64,000 nt of DNA from Hominilimicola fabiformis (GCF_020687385.1 NZ_JAJEQM010000001.1:186001-250000), one strand, 5' to 3'. Counted from the first letter of the stretch, positions 34,272 through 44,191 are shown. Notes: generated by a model from the letters alone, not told the origin. Numbers and translations: made by a program.

Positions 34272-37268
34272 TTAATTGTAGATTACGATAAGTTTTGCAG
34301 TACCCTTTGATGAGCATACAAGAACTTTTGAACAATCTTCGCCGTAGTTTTTAGCATCTTTCAAATCGTTGATTGAAAGGTCTGTTGTTGTGTTATCAAC
34401 ATATCTGCTGATTTCATCTCTGTCCTCATCCATACGAACAATCTTTGTTGACGCGTTGACTGTGATTTCTTCGTAATCGCTGTCGTCAAGAGTATATGTA
34501 CCGTCAACATTTTCAAAACCTGTCTTTGTCACATAAATCTTCTTTTCGTCAGTAAGAACTTGGCTGATGTTGTACATACAAGCTCTTGAGTAAGGAACTG
34601 TACCTGTTGATGTGCTGTTGTAAACTTCGTCTTCGTCAGTACCGTTCTTTTTAAATCTGTAATCGAATTTGTATTTTTGATAATTATTATCTTCTGTCGG
34701 GTCTTGTTCTTCTTCCCAGTTGAATTTTTTGCCGTCATATGTCTTGCCGTCAAGAACTTCTGCGATGTCTGCGAACTTAATGTTGTTTATACGTCCTTGT
34801 GCAAGCTGATCGCTGTCATAAGCGAATTGGATAACGTCACCGACTTGCACGTCTGCAAATTCTGTACGGTCATAAGTTGTCCACGCTTTTTCTGTGTTTG
34901 AACCTGCGAATACGCTGAATTGAAGAACTGAATCATCTTTTACTTCATTATATACGCTTTCAGGTAAAGTAGAAACGATTGAGAAGTTTGTATCTTTCTT
35001 AACTGATGTAAGTGTACCGTCATTTCCGTAAAGTACCAAAAGTCCGGCAACCTTTGATGAACTGATGTCGTATGCTTCTACATAGTATGTATCACCTGTT
35101 GTAAAAGCTGATGACGCGGTCTTTTTAGCATATTTTTCTCTTTGTGTTCTGTCTGCCGGAACATAAAGAACAACTGTTGAAGAGTTGATTGAAAATGCTG
35201 TTTTACCGTTAAGTGAGAAGCTGTTTGATGAATAAGTATACTTATCGGCAGCTTTGCACTTTGCGATTTGTTCTTTGTCGTCATTTTGAGTTTGAAGTGC
35301 ATCAGATGTAAGAGCAACAATTTGTGTAACTTCACCGTTTGTTATTGTAACTCTTGCCGGTTGTGAGAAACCTGTAAGTGTAGGAGTTTTTCCTGCACCG
35401 TAAATCTGATCTGCCAATTCTGTATCATCGTTTGTATAATCGGCTGATGCTTTTAGTTTGTCGATTATAAGTTCACTCTTGATTGATGCACCGTTGAACT
35501 TAACTTTATCCTTTACAGGATATGACGACGCACTGCTTGCCGAAACAGTCGGTGCATATGCAGTAATGTAAATCTTACCGCCTTCGTCACGGTCGATAAA
35601 TGCGTTTGTGATGTAAGCGTAAGGAATTACGGCAGTCTGTTCAAGTGTTCCGAAAACGGCTGTGTTAAATGCATCAAGATAGAATGTACCCGAAACGCCT
35701 GTTTTAAGAGTTTTGCCGTCTTTGTCATTTATGTATGCCTCACACTTGCTGCCGATTTTATATGATTTACCGCCGATTGTCATTTTATCGCCGTTTGAAC
35801 CGATTGAAGTGATTGAACCCTTAACAGGATTATTTGTAACAAGAAGTGTGTAGTACGAACCGTCAAGGCTCTTTGTATAAAGAATTACATCGTTTGCGGA
35901 AATTGATGTAACAGGAATTTCCGAACCGTTCTTTGTGATTGTGTATGTATAATCAGACGCTTGAGGGTCAAGGATTAAGTAGTTACCTGTTACGAGCTTG
36001 TCTGTTATACGGTAATCTGTTGTTGTAGGAGTGGCATAAGCAACTATTGTGTCATAGTTGTTTATTTGGATCATATCTATTGTGCCGTCGTCACCGTTGT
36101 CTGTAAGTTTAACGTCACCGTAGATTGTGTAGTCTGTGTCAGGAGTAAGCCATTGTTCAAGTGCCTCTTCGCGTGAGAATGTTTCTTCCTGCTTTGTTGT
36201 CGGATTTGTAAGAGTTACGGTTTCGTTCTTTGCAACAAGTTTGCCGTTGTATCTTACTGTAAGTTCATCTTCTTTTAGTTTTACAGTCTTTAGCTTTGAT
36301 GATGAATCATAGTATTTAAGTGAGTTGCCGGAAAAACTGTTTAAATCTTCATAATCTAATTTGATTTCAGAATTTTTTGTTGTTTCGTCGTCAATGATGA
36401 TAAGCTTTCTGTCGTCCTTGTCTGTCAACTGTTCATAGTAAACTGTGATAGTATTGCCAAGATATTTGCTTATATCTGTAACGTTTGAAGTGAATTCCGA
36501 GAAGTCGATTTTTACAAGATCACTGCTGTCGTTCGGCAAGATAGCCATTTCACTTTCGTTAAGATCTTGCTTGCAGTCCTCTGTCAGGTAATCTTCAACA
36601 CCTACAAGAGTACCTTTTAGCTTTTTAACTTTTAGGTAGTCCTGCATAAGAGTTTTCTCTGTTGCAACCCAGTTGTAACCGTTGTTTTCGTATATAGGTA
36701 TTTCAAGTGCGTTGTAAAGTACCTGTGCAATCATACCTCTTGTTGCACCTTCACTGTAACCTGTTGAATTAACTTTCTTTGTAAGGTCAAGAGTGTTTGC
36801 CTGCTTAATGAAACCTTCCGGCCATTCGCCGAGATTTTCGGCAAACTGAACATAACCTAATGTACAAACTACCATTTTAAGAGCTTGTTCATAAGTTACA
36901 GGAGCGTCCGGAGCAAAAGTACCGTCGCCCATACCTGCGATTATGCCAAGATTGTAGGCAGTTTGAATATAGTTCTTTGCCCAGTGTGAAGCGTCAACAT
37001 CAGTAAAGTCTGATGAGTCGTATGCAAGGTCTTTGTAGCCAAGTATAAATACGATAAGCTTTGTGAATTCAGCTCTTGTGATTTGACCGTCAGGCTTGAA
37101 AGTACCGTCTTCGTATCCGTCAATAACTTTAAGCTTTGTTAAAGTTGTAATAGCGTCTTTGTAAGTATTATCGTCACCTACGTCGCTGAATGCAGCAAAA
37201 ACCGATGTTTGACATATGACGGAAAGTGTCATAATAAGTGATGTCAGAATTGCTGTTAGTTTTTTCAT
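34272..37268 (-). CDS. SLH-domain S-layer-type protein
   Basis: A 998-residue exported protein. After a signal peptide (ending near SVFA), three S-layer homology units occupy about residues 26-200: FSDVGDDNTYKDAITTLTKLKVIDGYEDGTFKPDGQITRAEF, then FTDVDASHWAKNYIQTAYNLGIIAGMGDGTFAPDAPVTYEQA, then a weaker third. They anchor proteins to pyruvylated cell-wall polymers. The remaining 800 residues are beta-rich, Thr/Ser/Asp-rich and lysine-tolerant, with no enzyme motif; this suits a structural S-layer subunit. It stands alone between a terminator and the divergent ftsH promoter region. Confidence 0.88.
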   Translation of the reverse strand: MKKLTAILTSLIMTLSVICQTSVFAAFSDVGDDNTYKDAITTLTKLKVIDGYEDGTFKPDGQITRAEFTKLIVFILGYKDLAYDSSDFTDVDASHWAKNYIQTAYNLGIIAGMGDGTFAPDAPVTYEQALKMVVCTLGYVQFAENLGEWPEGFIKQANTLDLTKKVNSTGYSEGATRGMIAQVLYNALEIPIYENNGYNWVATEKTLMQDYLKVKKLKGTLVGVEDYLTEDCKQDLNESEMAILPNDSSDLVKIDFSEFTSNVTDISKYLGNTITVYYEQLTDKDDRKLIIIDDETTKNSEIKLDYEDLNSFSGNSLKYYDSSSKLKTVKLKEDELTVRYNGKLVAKNETVTLTNPTTKQEETFSREEALEQWLTPDTDYTIYGDVKLTDNGDDGTIDMIQINNYDTIVAYATPTTTDYRITDKLVTGNYLILDPQASDYTYTITKNGSEIPVTSISANDVILYTKSLDGSYYTLLVTNNPVKGSITSIGSNGDKMTIGGKSYKIGSKCEAYINDKDGKTLKTGVSGTFYLDAFNTAVFGTLEQTAVIPYAYITNAFIDRDEGGKIYITAYAPTVSASSASSYPVKDKVKFNGASIKSELIIDKLKASADYTNDDTELADQIYGAGKTPTLTGFSQPARVTITNGEVTQIVALTSDALQTQNDDKEQIAKCKAADKYTYSSNSFSLNGKTAFSINSSTVVLYVPADRTQREKYAKKTASSAFTTGDTYYVEAYDISSSKVAGLLVLYGNDGTLTSVKKDTNFSIVSTLPESVYNEVKDDSVLQFSVFAGSNTEKAWTTYDRTEFADVQVGDVIQFAYDSDQLAQGRINNIKFADIAEVLDGKTYDGKKFNWEEEQDPTEDNNYQKYKFDYRFKKNGTDEDEVYNSTSTGTVPYSRACMYNISQVLTDEKKIYVTKTGFENVDGTYTLDDSDYEEITVNASTKIVRMDEDRDEISRYVDNTTTDLSINDLKDAKNYGEDCSKVLVCSSKGTAKLIVIYN

Positions 37269-37447
37269 GAGTTATTCATCCTTTCGTTTTGAATTTAGTG
37301 TAGTAATATTCAGATACTGATATTTTATCATTCTTTTATATATAAGTCAATTAAAATAATATATTTCCGAATTGTGAATTTTAATAAAATTGTGTAAAAA
37401 AATTTATTTAACATTGCAATAATAAGAGGAAAGTGCTACAATATCTA

Positions 37448-37477
37448 TTGACTGACATTTTTAATATTAGTTATATA
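37448..37477 (+). promoter_or_regulatory. Promoter of ftsH
   Basis: TTGACT (37448-37453), an 18-nt spacer and TATATA (37472-37477) precede the GTGGAGG ribosome binding site of ftsH. Confidence 0.6.
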
Positions 37478-37508
37478 TAAATATGAAGAAAAACGTGGAG
37501 GAACATTT

Positions 37509-39503
37509 ATGGATAATAAAAAGAAAAACCGTTCGCCGCTGAAAAATCCGTTATTGATATTTTTGGTGATTTCGGTTATTGCGACAGTTATTTTAAATAT
37601 GGTAATGCTGTCGTTGCAGACACCGAAGAAACAGGAAATATCGTACAGTGAATTTTTGACTATGCTTGATGAAAATAAAGTTGACGAGGTTATTTTGCAG
37701 TCGGAGCAGATTGTCATATATGAAAAGTATGACGAATCACAGCCGATAACAACGCCTAAAACAACCGAGTTTATGAAGATGATGGGCATAGATACAGACG
37801 CAGTTATAGAACAGGCAAAGGAAAACAGCAGAAATGTGTATTATACGGGATATATCCCTGACGACAGACTTCTTGCGGATTTGGACAGTCACGGCGTGAA
37901 GTATTCTACGCCGATACAACATAACAGTCCCGTGCTTGATTTCTTCCTTACATGGATATTGCCGTTGGTAGTTATTTATTTACTGTTCTTTATTTTGACA
38001 CGTTCAATGTCGAAGAAAATCGGCGGTGGCGGCGGAATTATGGGGATAGGTCAGTCCAACGCAAAGATGTATAACGTAGAAAATGCGACAGGCGTAACGT
38101 TTGCGGACGTTGCCGGTCAGGAAGAGGCTAAAGAATCGCTTGACGAAATAGTCGATTATCTTCATAATCCGTCAAAATATCTTGCAATCGGTGCAAAACA
38201 GCCTAAGGGTGCACTTTTGGTCGGACCGCCGGGAACAGGTAAAACACTTCTTGCAAAGGCGGTTGCCGGTGAGGCGAAAGTGCCGTTTTTCTCGCTTTCC
38301 GGTTCGGAATTTGTGGAAATGTTTGTCGGCGTCGGTGCGTCAAGAGTTCGTGACTTGTTTAAGCAAGCATCGGCAAAAGCACCTTGTATTATATTTATAG
38401 ACGAAATTGACGCAATCGGTAAATCGAGAGATAATCAGATTAGTTCAAATGATGAACGTGAACAAACTTTAAATCAGCTGTTAAGCGAGATGGACGGATT
38501 TGATTCGTCAAAGGGACTTGTAATTTTAGCGGCAACCAACCGTCCGGAAGTGCTTGATAAGGCACTTTTAAGACCGGGTAGATTTGACAGAAGAATTATT
38601 GTTGAAAAGCCTGATTTAAAAGGCAGAGAAGATATTTTGCGTGTGCATATAAAGCACGTTAAAACAGAGCCTGATATTAATCTTCACGAAATGGCACTTG
38701 CAACAAGCGGTGCGGCAGGTGCAGACCTTGCGAATATGGTAAATGAGGCGGCTTTAAGAGCGGTAAGATGTAACAGAAAGACCGTAAGCCAAGAGGATCT
38801 TATGGAGGCTGTTGAAGTCATAATCGCGGGTAAAGAAAAGAAAGACAGAATTTTGTCCGAAAAGGAAAAGAGAATTGTTTCGTTCCACGAAGTCGGTCAC
38901 GCACTTGCAACGGCGGTACAGAAACATACTCAGCCTGTTCACAAAATCACAATCGTTCCAAGAACTATGGGTTCACTTGGTTATACAATGCAAATGCCCG
39001 AAGAGGAAGAACGTTATTTAATGTCAAAAGATGAAATAATTGACCAGATTACAGTGTTCCTTGCAGGTCGTGCGGCGGAAGAACTTGTATTCAACGTGCA
39101 GACAACAGGCGCGTCAAACGATATTGAACGTGCAACGTCACTTGCGAGAAATATGATTACTCAGTACGGTATGTCGGAAAAATTCGGTATGGCCGGACTT
39201 GAAAGCATACAGAATAAATATCTTGACGGCAGAAATGTTTCAAACTGTTCGGAGGAAACAAAGACAGATATTGATAAGGAAGTTGTACGCGTATTGAAAG
39301 AGTGTCACGAAAAGGCATTTAATATATTGAAAGAAAATCGTGACGCACTTGATGAAATCGCAGAATTTCTTATCAATAAGGAAACTATTACGGGCGATCA
39401 GTTTATGGAGATATTCAACCGTGTAAAAAGCGGCAGAGAAAATTCTGACAGTGATGCAGAAGAAAGTGCCGCAGTTAATGAAGAAAATGATAAAGAAGAA
39501 TAA
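37509..39503 (+). CDS. ftsH: ATP-dependent zinc metalloprotease FtsH
   Basis: A 664-residue membrane AAA protease. Two transmembrane helices lie near residues 12-32 and 140-160. The AAA module has Walker A GPPGTGKT, Walker [12 protein letters not shown] and the arginine-finger segment RPGRFDRR. The zinc motif is HEVGH, where HEAGH is more usual, with the third ligand further on. It degrades misfolded and regulatory membrane proteins. ATG 37509 follows GTGGAGGAACATTT. Its 3' end overlaps the downstream XRE gene. Confidence 0.95.
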   Translation: MDNKKKNRSPLKNPLLIFLVISVIATVILNMVMLSLQTPKKQEISYSEFLTMLDENKVDEVILQSEQIVIYEKYDESQPITTPKTTEFMKMMGIDTDAVIEQAKENSRNVYYTGYIPDDRLLADLDSHGVKYSTPIQHNSPVLDFFLTWILPLVVIYLLFFILTRSMSKKIGGGGGIMGIGQSNAKMYNVENATGVTFADVAGQEEAKESLDEIVDYLHNPSKYLAIGAKQPKGALLVGPPGTGKTLLAKAVAGEAKVPFFSLSGSEFVEMFVGVGASRVRDLFKQASAKAPCIIFIDEIDAIGKSRDNQISSNDEREQTLNQLLSEMDGFDSSKGLVILAATNRPEVLDKALLRPGRFDRRIIVEKPDLKGREDILRVHIKHVKTEPDINLHEMALATSGAAGADLANMVNEAALRAVRCNRKTVSQEDLMEAVEVIIAGKEKKDRILSEKEKRIVSFHEVGHALATAVQKHTQPVHKITIVPRTMGSLGYTMQMPEEEERYLMSKDEIIDQITVFLAGRAAEELVFNVQTTGASNDIERATSLARNMITQYGMSEKFGMAGLESIQNKYLDGRNVSNCSEETKTDIDKEVVRVLKECHEKAFNILKENRDALDEIAEFLINKETITGDQFMEIFNRVKSGRENSDSDAEESAAVNEENDKEE

Positions 39504-39843
39504 CGGTACGTTCAAAAAGTGCTTTGCTCAAAGGCTTAGGGAACTGAGAAAAGAAAACGGCATAACGCAGGCGGGACTTGCGGAGAGAATGAATGTTTCA
39601 AGAACGTGTATCGCGAATTGGGAAAGCGGCAAGCGTATCCCCGAAGTGGCGGCGATAACGTATCTTGCCAAGCTTTTTAAAGTTCCTGTTGACTACCTTT
39701 GCGGCAGGACGGACGAACGGTACAGAGTGAAATTGCTTGATAATATCGACTTCGACTTAACAAAACTAAACGGCAAAGGCATCGAAATGCTTTGCGAATA
39801 TTACGATTATCTTGTCAGCAGTAAAAAATATAGAGCAAAATAG
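39487..39843 (+). CDS. XRE-family transcriptional regulator
   Basis: A Cro/C1-type regulator of about 118 residues. The helix-turn-helix RLRELRKENGITQAGLAERMNVSRTCIANWESGKRIPE is complete, followed by ITYLAKLFKVPVDYLCGRTDE, typical of chromosomal XRE proteins. The start is uncertain among ATGs at 39478-39487; all overlap the ftsH 3' end, implying translational coupling. A role linked to FtsH is only suggested by position. Confidence 0.85.
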   Translation: MIKKNNGTFKKCFAQRLRELRKENGITQAGLAERMNVSRTCIANWESGKRIPEVAAITYLAKLFKVPVDYLCGRTDERYRVKLLDNIDFDLTKLNGKGIEMLCEYYDYLVSSKKYRAK

Positions 39844-39853
39844 TAAAAAATGC

Positions 39854-39882
39854 TTGACATTTGCTGAAAAAAGATATATAAT
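39854..39882 (+). promoter_or_regulatory. Consensus promoter of the rpsF-ssb-rpsR operon
   Basis: TTGACA (39854-39859), 17 nt, TATAAT (39877-39882): perfect sigma-A consensus, 81 bp upstream of rpsF. Confidence 0.9.
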
Positions 39883-39910
39883 TACAAGGCTTGCGGTAAA
39901 CGTAAGCAAT

Positions 39911-39959
39911 CCTTGCCCACACGGGGTATGTGTGGGACAAAAGTCCATAAGGAGGTGCA
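39911..39959 (+). promoter_or_regulatory. Leader hairpin upstream of rpsF
   Basis: CCCACAC (39916-39922) pairs with GTGTGGG (39930-39936) around loop GGGGTAT, followed by the strong AAGGAGGTG site. An autoregulatory S6:S18 leader is known at this position in many bacteria, but I do not see its CCG signature clearly, so this is a possibility only. Confidence 0.4.
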
Positions 39960-39963
39960 GAAA

Positions 39964-40266
39964 ATGGCTGAAAAAATACTAAACAGCTATGAAACAATTT
40001 TTATCATTGACGCAACACTTGATGAGGAAACGGTTACTGCTCTAAAGGATAAGTTTACAACACTTATCGAACAGAACGGTGAACTTGAATCTGTTGACGA
40101 ATGGGGCAAGAGAAGACTTGCTTACGAAATTAATGATAGAACAGAAGGTTTCTACTATCTTGTAAACTTCAAGGCTGACAGCGAGTTCCCTAAAGAACTT
40201 GAAAGACAGTACAAGATTACAGAAGGTATCCTAAGAACTATTGTTATCAGAAAAGACGAAGAATAG
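39964..40266 (+). CDS. rpsF: 30S ribosomal protein S6
   Basis: A 100-residue protein with SYETIFIIDATLDEETVTALKDKFTTLI, then WGKRRLAYEINDRTEGFYYLVNFKA, and ITEGILRTIVIRKDE. Length and motifs fit S6, which binds 16S rRNA with S18. ATG 39964 follows AAGGAGGTGCAGAAA. First gene of the conserved rpsF-ssb-rpsR operon. Confidence 0.97.
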   Translation: MAEKILNSYETIFIIDATLDEETVTALKDKFTTLIEQNGELESVDEWGKRRLAYEINDRTEGFYYLVNFKADSEFPKELERQYKITEGILRTIVIRKDEE

Positions 40267-40292
40267 TCTTTTGTGAAGAAAGCGGTGTAAGT

Positions 40293-40781
40293 ATGAACAA
40301 AGTTATATTAATGGGACGTCTTACACGCGACGTCGAAATGCGTCAGACTCCGAACGGTGTTTCACTTGCGAGATTTTCAATCGCGGTAAACAGACGTTTC
40401 GCCGGTAAAGATGCTCAGCAGCAAGCTGATTTCATCAACTGCGTTGCATGGCGTCAGACAGGTGAATTTATCGCAAGATATTTCCAAAAGGGCAGTATGA
40501 TTGCGGTAGTCGGAAGTATTCAATCGAGAAGTTGGGACGGTAATGACGGTAAAAAGCAGTATGCGACGGAAGTTGTTGTAGACGAGGCTTACTTTACCGG
40601 TTCAAGAGCCGAATCAGGTACTCAAGGCGGAGGGAATTATCAGAACCAAGGCTTTAATCAGGGCGGATTTAACGCTCCTCAATCGCAGCCTGCACAAGGC
40701 AGTGAACCAAACTTTGGTGATGATTTTGATATGGGCGATTTTTCGGACCTTGACGGTTCGGAAGACGATTTGCCATTCTAA
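40293..40781 (+). CDS. ssb: Single-stranded DNA-binding protein
   Basis: A 162-residue SSB with the OB-fold opening NKVILMGRLTRDVEMRQTPNGVSLARFSIAVNRRF, then DFINCVAWRQTGEFIARYFQKGS. A Gly/Gln/Asn-rich linker follows and the acidic tip DDLPF at the C-terminus recruits repair and replication partners. Located between rpsF and rpsR, the standard Firmicutes arrangement. Confidence 0.97.
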   Translation: MNKVILMGRLTRDVEMRQTPNGVSLARFSIAVNRRFAGKDAQQQADFINCVAWRQTGEFIARYFQKGSMIAVVGSIQSRSWDGNDGKKQYATEVVVDEAYFTGSRAESGTQGGGNYQNQGFNQGGFNAPQSQPAQGSEPNFGDDFDMGDFSDLDGSEDDLPF

Positions 40782-40817
40782 CATCCGCGTGATAAAAATT
40801 GATAGGAGGAAAATAAC

Positions 40818-41063
40818 ATGGCTGAAAGAAATGACAGACCACAGAGAGCAAGAAGACCTAAGAAAAAGGTTTGTATGTTCTGCGTAGATAAGGTTGAGCA
40901 TATCGATTATAAGGATACAGCAAAGCTTAGAAGATACGTTACTGAAAGAGGCAAGATCGTGCCAAGACGTATCAGCGGTAACTGTGCAAAGCACCAAAGA
41001 CAGCTTACAACAGCTATCAAGCGTGCAAGAATTATAGCACTATTGCCATTCGTTGCTGAATAA
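40818..41063 (+). CDS. rpsR: 30S ribosomal protein S18
   Basis: An 81-residue basic protein with [65 protein letters not shown], the S18 signature. It retains a zinc-binding-like cysteine set (CMFC...C), as in the C+ form. ATG 40818 follows TAGGAGGAAAATAAC. Last gene of its operon, ahead of a strong terminator. Confidence 0.97.
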   Translation: MAERNDRPQRARRPKKKVCMFCVDKVEHIDYKDTAKLRRYVTERGKIVPRRISGNCAKHQRQLTTAIKRARIIALLPFVAE

Positions 41064-41075
41064 TTGATTTTTTAA

Positions 41076-41106
41076 ACGGAATGCACTGCATTCCGTTTTT
41101 TTATAT
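41076..41106 (+). terminator. Terminator of the rpsF operon
   Basis: AAACGGAATGC (41076-41086) and GCATTCCGTTT (41090-41100) form an 11-bp stem followed by a T run. Confidence 0.9.
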
Positions 41107-41129
41107 ATAATTTAACGGAAGGTGTTATA

Positions 41130-41621
41130 ATGAGCATAAAAGTAAGAGAATTTAATGAAAACGATATACAAGCCGCAAATGAAATTTGGAACGAAGTAGT
41201 AGAGGAAGGAGTGGCTTTTCCACAGGAAGAATGTCTTACGGAAAAGAGCGGATTGGAATTTTTTAAGAGTCAGTCATATACAGGCATTGCGTATGATGAA
41301 GAAACGTGTGATATTGTCGGACTTTACATACTTCATCCGAACAATGTCGGCAGATGCGGTCATATCTGCAATGCAAGCTATGCGGTGAAATCAATACAAA
41401 GAGGTAAGCATATAGGTGAAATTCTTGTGACGGATTGCTTGAAAAAAGCAAAGGAAATCGGTTACGGTGTACTTCAATTTAACGCCGTTGTCGCAACTAA
41501 TCAATATGCACTTAAATTATATAAAAAACTCGGCTTTGTACAACTCGGCGTAATACCTAAAGGTTTCCGCATGAAAGACGGAACATACGAAGATATAATT
41601 CCGCATTATCACACTTTATAA
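41130..41621 (+). CDS. GNAT-family N-acetyltransferase
   Basis: A 163-residue acetyltransferase with the GNAT layout: IKVREFNENDIQAANEIWNEVVEEG at the start, the acetyl-CoA-binding stretch SYAVKSIQRGKHIGEILVTDCLKKAKEIG (R/Q-x-x-G-x-G/I), and NQYALKLYKKLGFVQLGVIPKGF near the end. The substrate is unknown; the ending resembles phosphinothricin-type and related GNAT enzymes. AACGGAAGGTGTTATA precedes ATG 41130. Confidence 0.85.
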   Translation: MSIKVREFNENDIQAANEIWNEVVEEGVAFPQEECLTEKSGLEFFKSQSYTGIAYDEETCDIVGLYILHPNNVGRCGHICNASYAVKSIQRGKHIGEILVTDCLKKAKEIGYGVLQFNAVVATNQYALKLYKKLGFVQLGVIPKGFRMKDGTYEDIIPHYHTL

Positions 41622-41636
41622 AAATTTTTTTGAAAA

Positions 41637-41672
41637 AAGTGCAACCTTTTGGTGTGCTGAATTGTATTATAA
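41637..41672 (+). promoter_or_regulatory. Possible ECF-type autoregulatory promoter
   Basis: GAAAAAAGTGCAACCTTTT, centred on GCAACC at 41641-41646, resembles the -35 region (TGCAACCTTTT) often found ahead of clostridial ECF sigma genes. The downstream TGTATTATAAG could hold the -10. It lies about 45 bp before the sigma gene start. Confidence 0.5.
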
Positions 41673-41690
41673 GTGAAGGGAGGGGGATTA

Positions 41691-42182
41691 ATGACAGACG
41701 AAAGGTCAAAAACAGACGTTTCATCTGACGAAGTTATACGCAAGTATTTTGATATGGTGTATAAACTTGCTTTGTCACAAACGAAAAATCAAACTTTTGC
41801 CGAAGATGTGACGCAAGACGTGTTTGTTCGATTTATACAGAATAAAGATAAATTTGAGTCGAAGGAACATATAAAGGCTTGGCTCATTCGTGTGACGATA
41901 AATTGCTCAAAGAGTGTTTTTATGTCATCGTGGTTCAAGAAAATCGTTCCGCTTGAAGAAGATTTAACCTTTGACAATCCCGAAAAAAGTGACGTGTATT
42001 TCGCTGTACAAGACCTTCCCTTAAAATATCGTACGGTGATACATCTTTTCTATTATGAGGATATGAGCGTGAGGGAAATCGCCGAAAGCATTGACATAAA
42101 AGAATCGACTGTTAAATCGCATTTACACAGAGGCAGAATGTTGCTTAAAAATAAGCTGAAAGGAGATTATGACTTTGTTTAG
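41691..42182 (+). CDS. ECF-type RNA polymerase sigma factor
   Basis: A 163-residue sigma-70 family protein with region 2 (YFDMVYKLALSQTKNQTFAEDVTQDVFVRFI...HIKAWLIRVTINCSK) and region 4 (LPLKYRTVIHLFYYEDMSVREIAESIDIKESTVKSHLHRGRMLLK). ATG 41691 follows AGGGAGGGGGATTA. It overlaps the next gene, a single-pass membrane protein, by 14 bp, the usual sigma/anti-sigma coupling. Probably responds to a cell-envelope signal. Confidence 0.92.
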   Translation: MTDERSKTDVSSDEVIRKYFDMVYKLALSQTKNQTFAEDVTQDVFVRFIQNKDKFESKEHIKAWLIRVTINCSKSVFMSSWFKKIVPLEEDLTFDNPEKSDVYFAVQDLPLKYRTVIHLFYYEDMSVREIAESIDIKESTVKSHLHRGRMLLKNKLKGDYDFV

Positions 42183-43185
42183 GAAAATTTATAAACAAGC
42201 CAATGACGATATAAAACCAAGTGAAGATATGATAAACAGAGTTATCTTGAATGCGCATAAAGGTGCAGAGAAAAGACAATCTCCCCTACCGTATAGGCGA
42301 TACGCAAAATATGCGGTATCGGCTGCGGCGGCAGTTGTTGTTGTGTCTGCGGCGGTTATATCTATGCCGTATTGGCAGAAAACAAGAGATGACGGCGTGA
42401 TTATTGAGGAGCAAGTTTCAACACCGACACCGTCCGATATGTCGGAAAGTGTAGTTTCAAATGCTGCGGATACTTCATATCCGTATCCTACCGATAGTCC
42501 CCAAACTATTCAAAATCCCTATACTCCCCCTCCCAATAACTATTCGGATAGTCAAACTAAAACGGAGAAAAAGAACGGTGACTATAAGAGTAGTGACAAT
42601 GAAAAAGTTGCGGTAAATAATCGAATAGCAAACGAGAACAAATCGCTTAAAATCGAGGATAAAACCAAAATCACCAATATCGAGAGTGAACAAAACAGTA
42701 AAAACCAAGAAATAACGGAAGATGTCGCTGTCGAAGAAAGTGCAATCGAGGAAAACGCAATCGAATTATCAACAATATTTTCTGCTTTTATGGCAAGTGA
42801 CAGAACAGCAGAAATCAGTACAAAAAAAGAAGTGCCGACCGAAATTACAAGCGATGAAGGCAATGCCGATACGGTTATCGGCACCGGAATGGCAATGAGT
42901 TCGGCTATGGCTACATCAGTGCCGACACCTCAAATAGAAATAAACGCTCCGAGCGGTTTTGAAACGACCGATACATATAACGGCGGTGCGGCTTTTGAAT
43001 CAGAAAACGGCGGAAGAATAGACGTAAATTATTATTACAGCGGAAACGACGATACAGAGCCGGTGTATAACGAATATGAAAATGATGTATCGGCATATTT
43101 TACCGAAGATAAAATCGATTATAATATTTACGGAACCGATACGGGCAGAGAGCCTGTGGAAGAAGTAGTCAATTCAATCAAATAA
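42169..43185 (+). CDS. Putative membrane anti-sigma factor
   Basis: A 338-residue protein. The cytoplasmic N-terminus (about 45 residues; DDIKPSEDMINRVIL) is followed by one transmembrane helix (YAVSAAAAVVVVSAAVISMPYW, residues about 48-70). The long exported part is rich in Ser, Thr, Asp and Glu, with TPTPSD and PYPTDSP stretches and no enzyme domain. Coupling to the ECF gene and this topology make it the likely anti-sigma factor; no zinc-binding HxxxCxxC motif is present, so it is not a ZAS type. Confidence 0.7.
   Translation: MTLFRKIYKQANDDIKPSEDMINRVILNAHKGAEKRQSPLPYRRYAKYAVSAAAAVVVVSAAVISMPYWQKTRDDGVIIEEQVSTPTPSDMSESVVSNAADTSYPYPTDSPQTIQNPYTPPPNNYSDSQTKTEKKNGDYKSSDNEKVAVNNRIANENKSLKIEDKTKITNIESEQNSKNQEITEDVAVEESAIEENAIELSTIFSAFMASDRTAEISTKKEVPTEITSDEGNADTVIGTGMAMSSAMATSVPTPQIEINAPSGFETTDTYNGGAAFESENGGRIDVNYYYSGNDDTEPVYNEYENDVSAYFTEDKIDYNIYGTDTGREPVEEVVNSIK
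43090..43118 (+). promoter_or_regulatory. Weak placement check: upstream edge of the stalk-gene promoter
   Basis: This stretch lies inside the anti-sigma coding region and shows no promoter of its own; the promoter for the next gene is at 43190-43218. It is listed only to make clear that the stalk gene is not obviously read from an ECF-type site here. Confidence 0.1.
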
Positions 43186-43189
43186 AGTA

Positions 43190-43218
43190 TTGAATTGATT
43201 TGCAATCTGTGATATAAT
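43190..43218 (+). promoter_or_regulatory. Sigma-A promoter of the stalk-domain gene
   Basis: TTGAAT (43190-43195), 17 nt, TATAAT (43213-43218), 33 bp upstream of GTG 43252. Confidence 0.8.
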
Positions 43219-43251
43219 ATAGACAATATAATGATTTTGGAGGTAATGATT

Positions 43252-44172
43252 GTGAATAAGAAGATAATAGCATCTGTATTGGCTGTCGCATCTGTTTTGA
43301 CTGTATCGGCAGGCGCTTTGGCTGATGATAACATTACGGTTACGGTAAACGGAAATAATGTTTCTTTTGTGGAAATAACACCTTTTATTGAAAATGACCA
43401 TACACTTGTTCCTATGCGTGAAATATTCGAGGCACTTGGCGCAGACGTACAGTGGGACAACGAAACAAGAACTGTTATATCATATGATTCGGTAAGTGAC
43501 GTAAGCATTACAATGCAGATTGATTCTGATGTAATGTATGTAAACGGCGACGCGGTTACACTTGAAACACCCGCAAAAATCGTGGGTTCATCAACGGTTG
43601 TGCCTGTAAGAGCAATCGCTGAGGGTATGCACAGCGTTGTCGGTTGGGACGAGGCAACAAAGACAGTTACTGTTGAAAAGGAAATCAAAACAGAGCCGTC
43701 TTCACAAATTCCAAACCCATGGACAGATTATAACAGTCTTGACGAGCTTAATGCGGCATTGAATAATGCAGAGAGCGTAAAATATCAAGTGGCAGATTTG
43801 AATGCAAGCAGTTTTGATGAGGGTAGCAAGTGCGAGGCACAAAGCTACAGATACCTTGCCGACAGTAATTTGGCGGAAATCAAATACACTTACAATACAA
43901 ATGTATTAGACATTACAGTTCGTACACAACCGGGTGACGCAGACATTTCGGGTATATCGGGCGGTACTAAGGTTGAGGACTACAAAGTAGCCGATTCGGC
44001 AGTTGAAATTTACACATACAATAAAACAACATACGCAATATGGTCATGCGAGGACGCGGGTACAGTAATGAGTCATAGCGTTGCCGTAACGGAAAATGAA
44101 ACTGTTACAGACGTGAATGCTCTTGTAAAAACACTTGTAGACGACGTTGAAACAAATCACCCAAGAGGTTAA
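43252..44172 (+). CDS. Stalk-domain (copper amine oxidase N-like) secreted protein 1
   Basis: A 306-residue exported protein from GTG 43252 (GGAGG 8 nt upstream). A signal peptide ends near GALA. Residues about 27-140 form a double stalk unit: PFIENDHTLVPMREIFEALGADVQWDNETRTV and KIVGSSTVVPVRAIAEGMHSVVGWDEATKTV. The C-terminal 150 residues (VKYQVADLNASS...) have no family I recognise. Stalk domains are common in surface proteins of Clostridia and do not imply amine oxidase activity. It has its own promoter and terminator. Confidence 0.85.
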   Translation: MNKKIIASVLAVASVLTVSAGALADDNITVTVNGNNVSFVEITPFIENDHTLVPMREIFEALGADVQWDNETRTVISYDSVSDVSITMQIDSDVMYVNGDAVTLETPAKIVGSSTVVPVRAIAEGMHSVVGWDEATKTVTVEKEIKTEPSSQIPNPWTDYNSLDELNAALNNAESVKYQVADLNASSFDEGSKCEAQSYRYLADSNLAEIKYTYNTNVLDITVRTQPGDADISGISGGTKVEDYKVADSAVEIYTYNKTTYAIWSCEDAGTVMSHSVAVTENETVTDVNALVKTLVDDVETNHPRG

Positions 44173-44191
44173 TTTGACTGAAATAAAATAT

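Noticed and set aside
39911-39959. S6:S18-binding rpsF leader RNA
   Set aside because: A good hairpin is present, but the expected CCG-containing loop or bulge is not evident, so it is listed only as a hairpin.
43090-43118. Promoter inside the anti-sigma gene for the downstream stalk gene
   Set aside because: No hexamer pair is present there; the real candidate is TTGAAT-17-TATAAT at 43190-43218. The low-confidence entry in the feature list should be disregarded.
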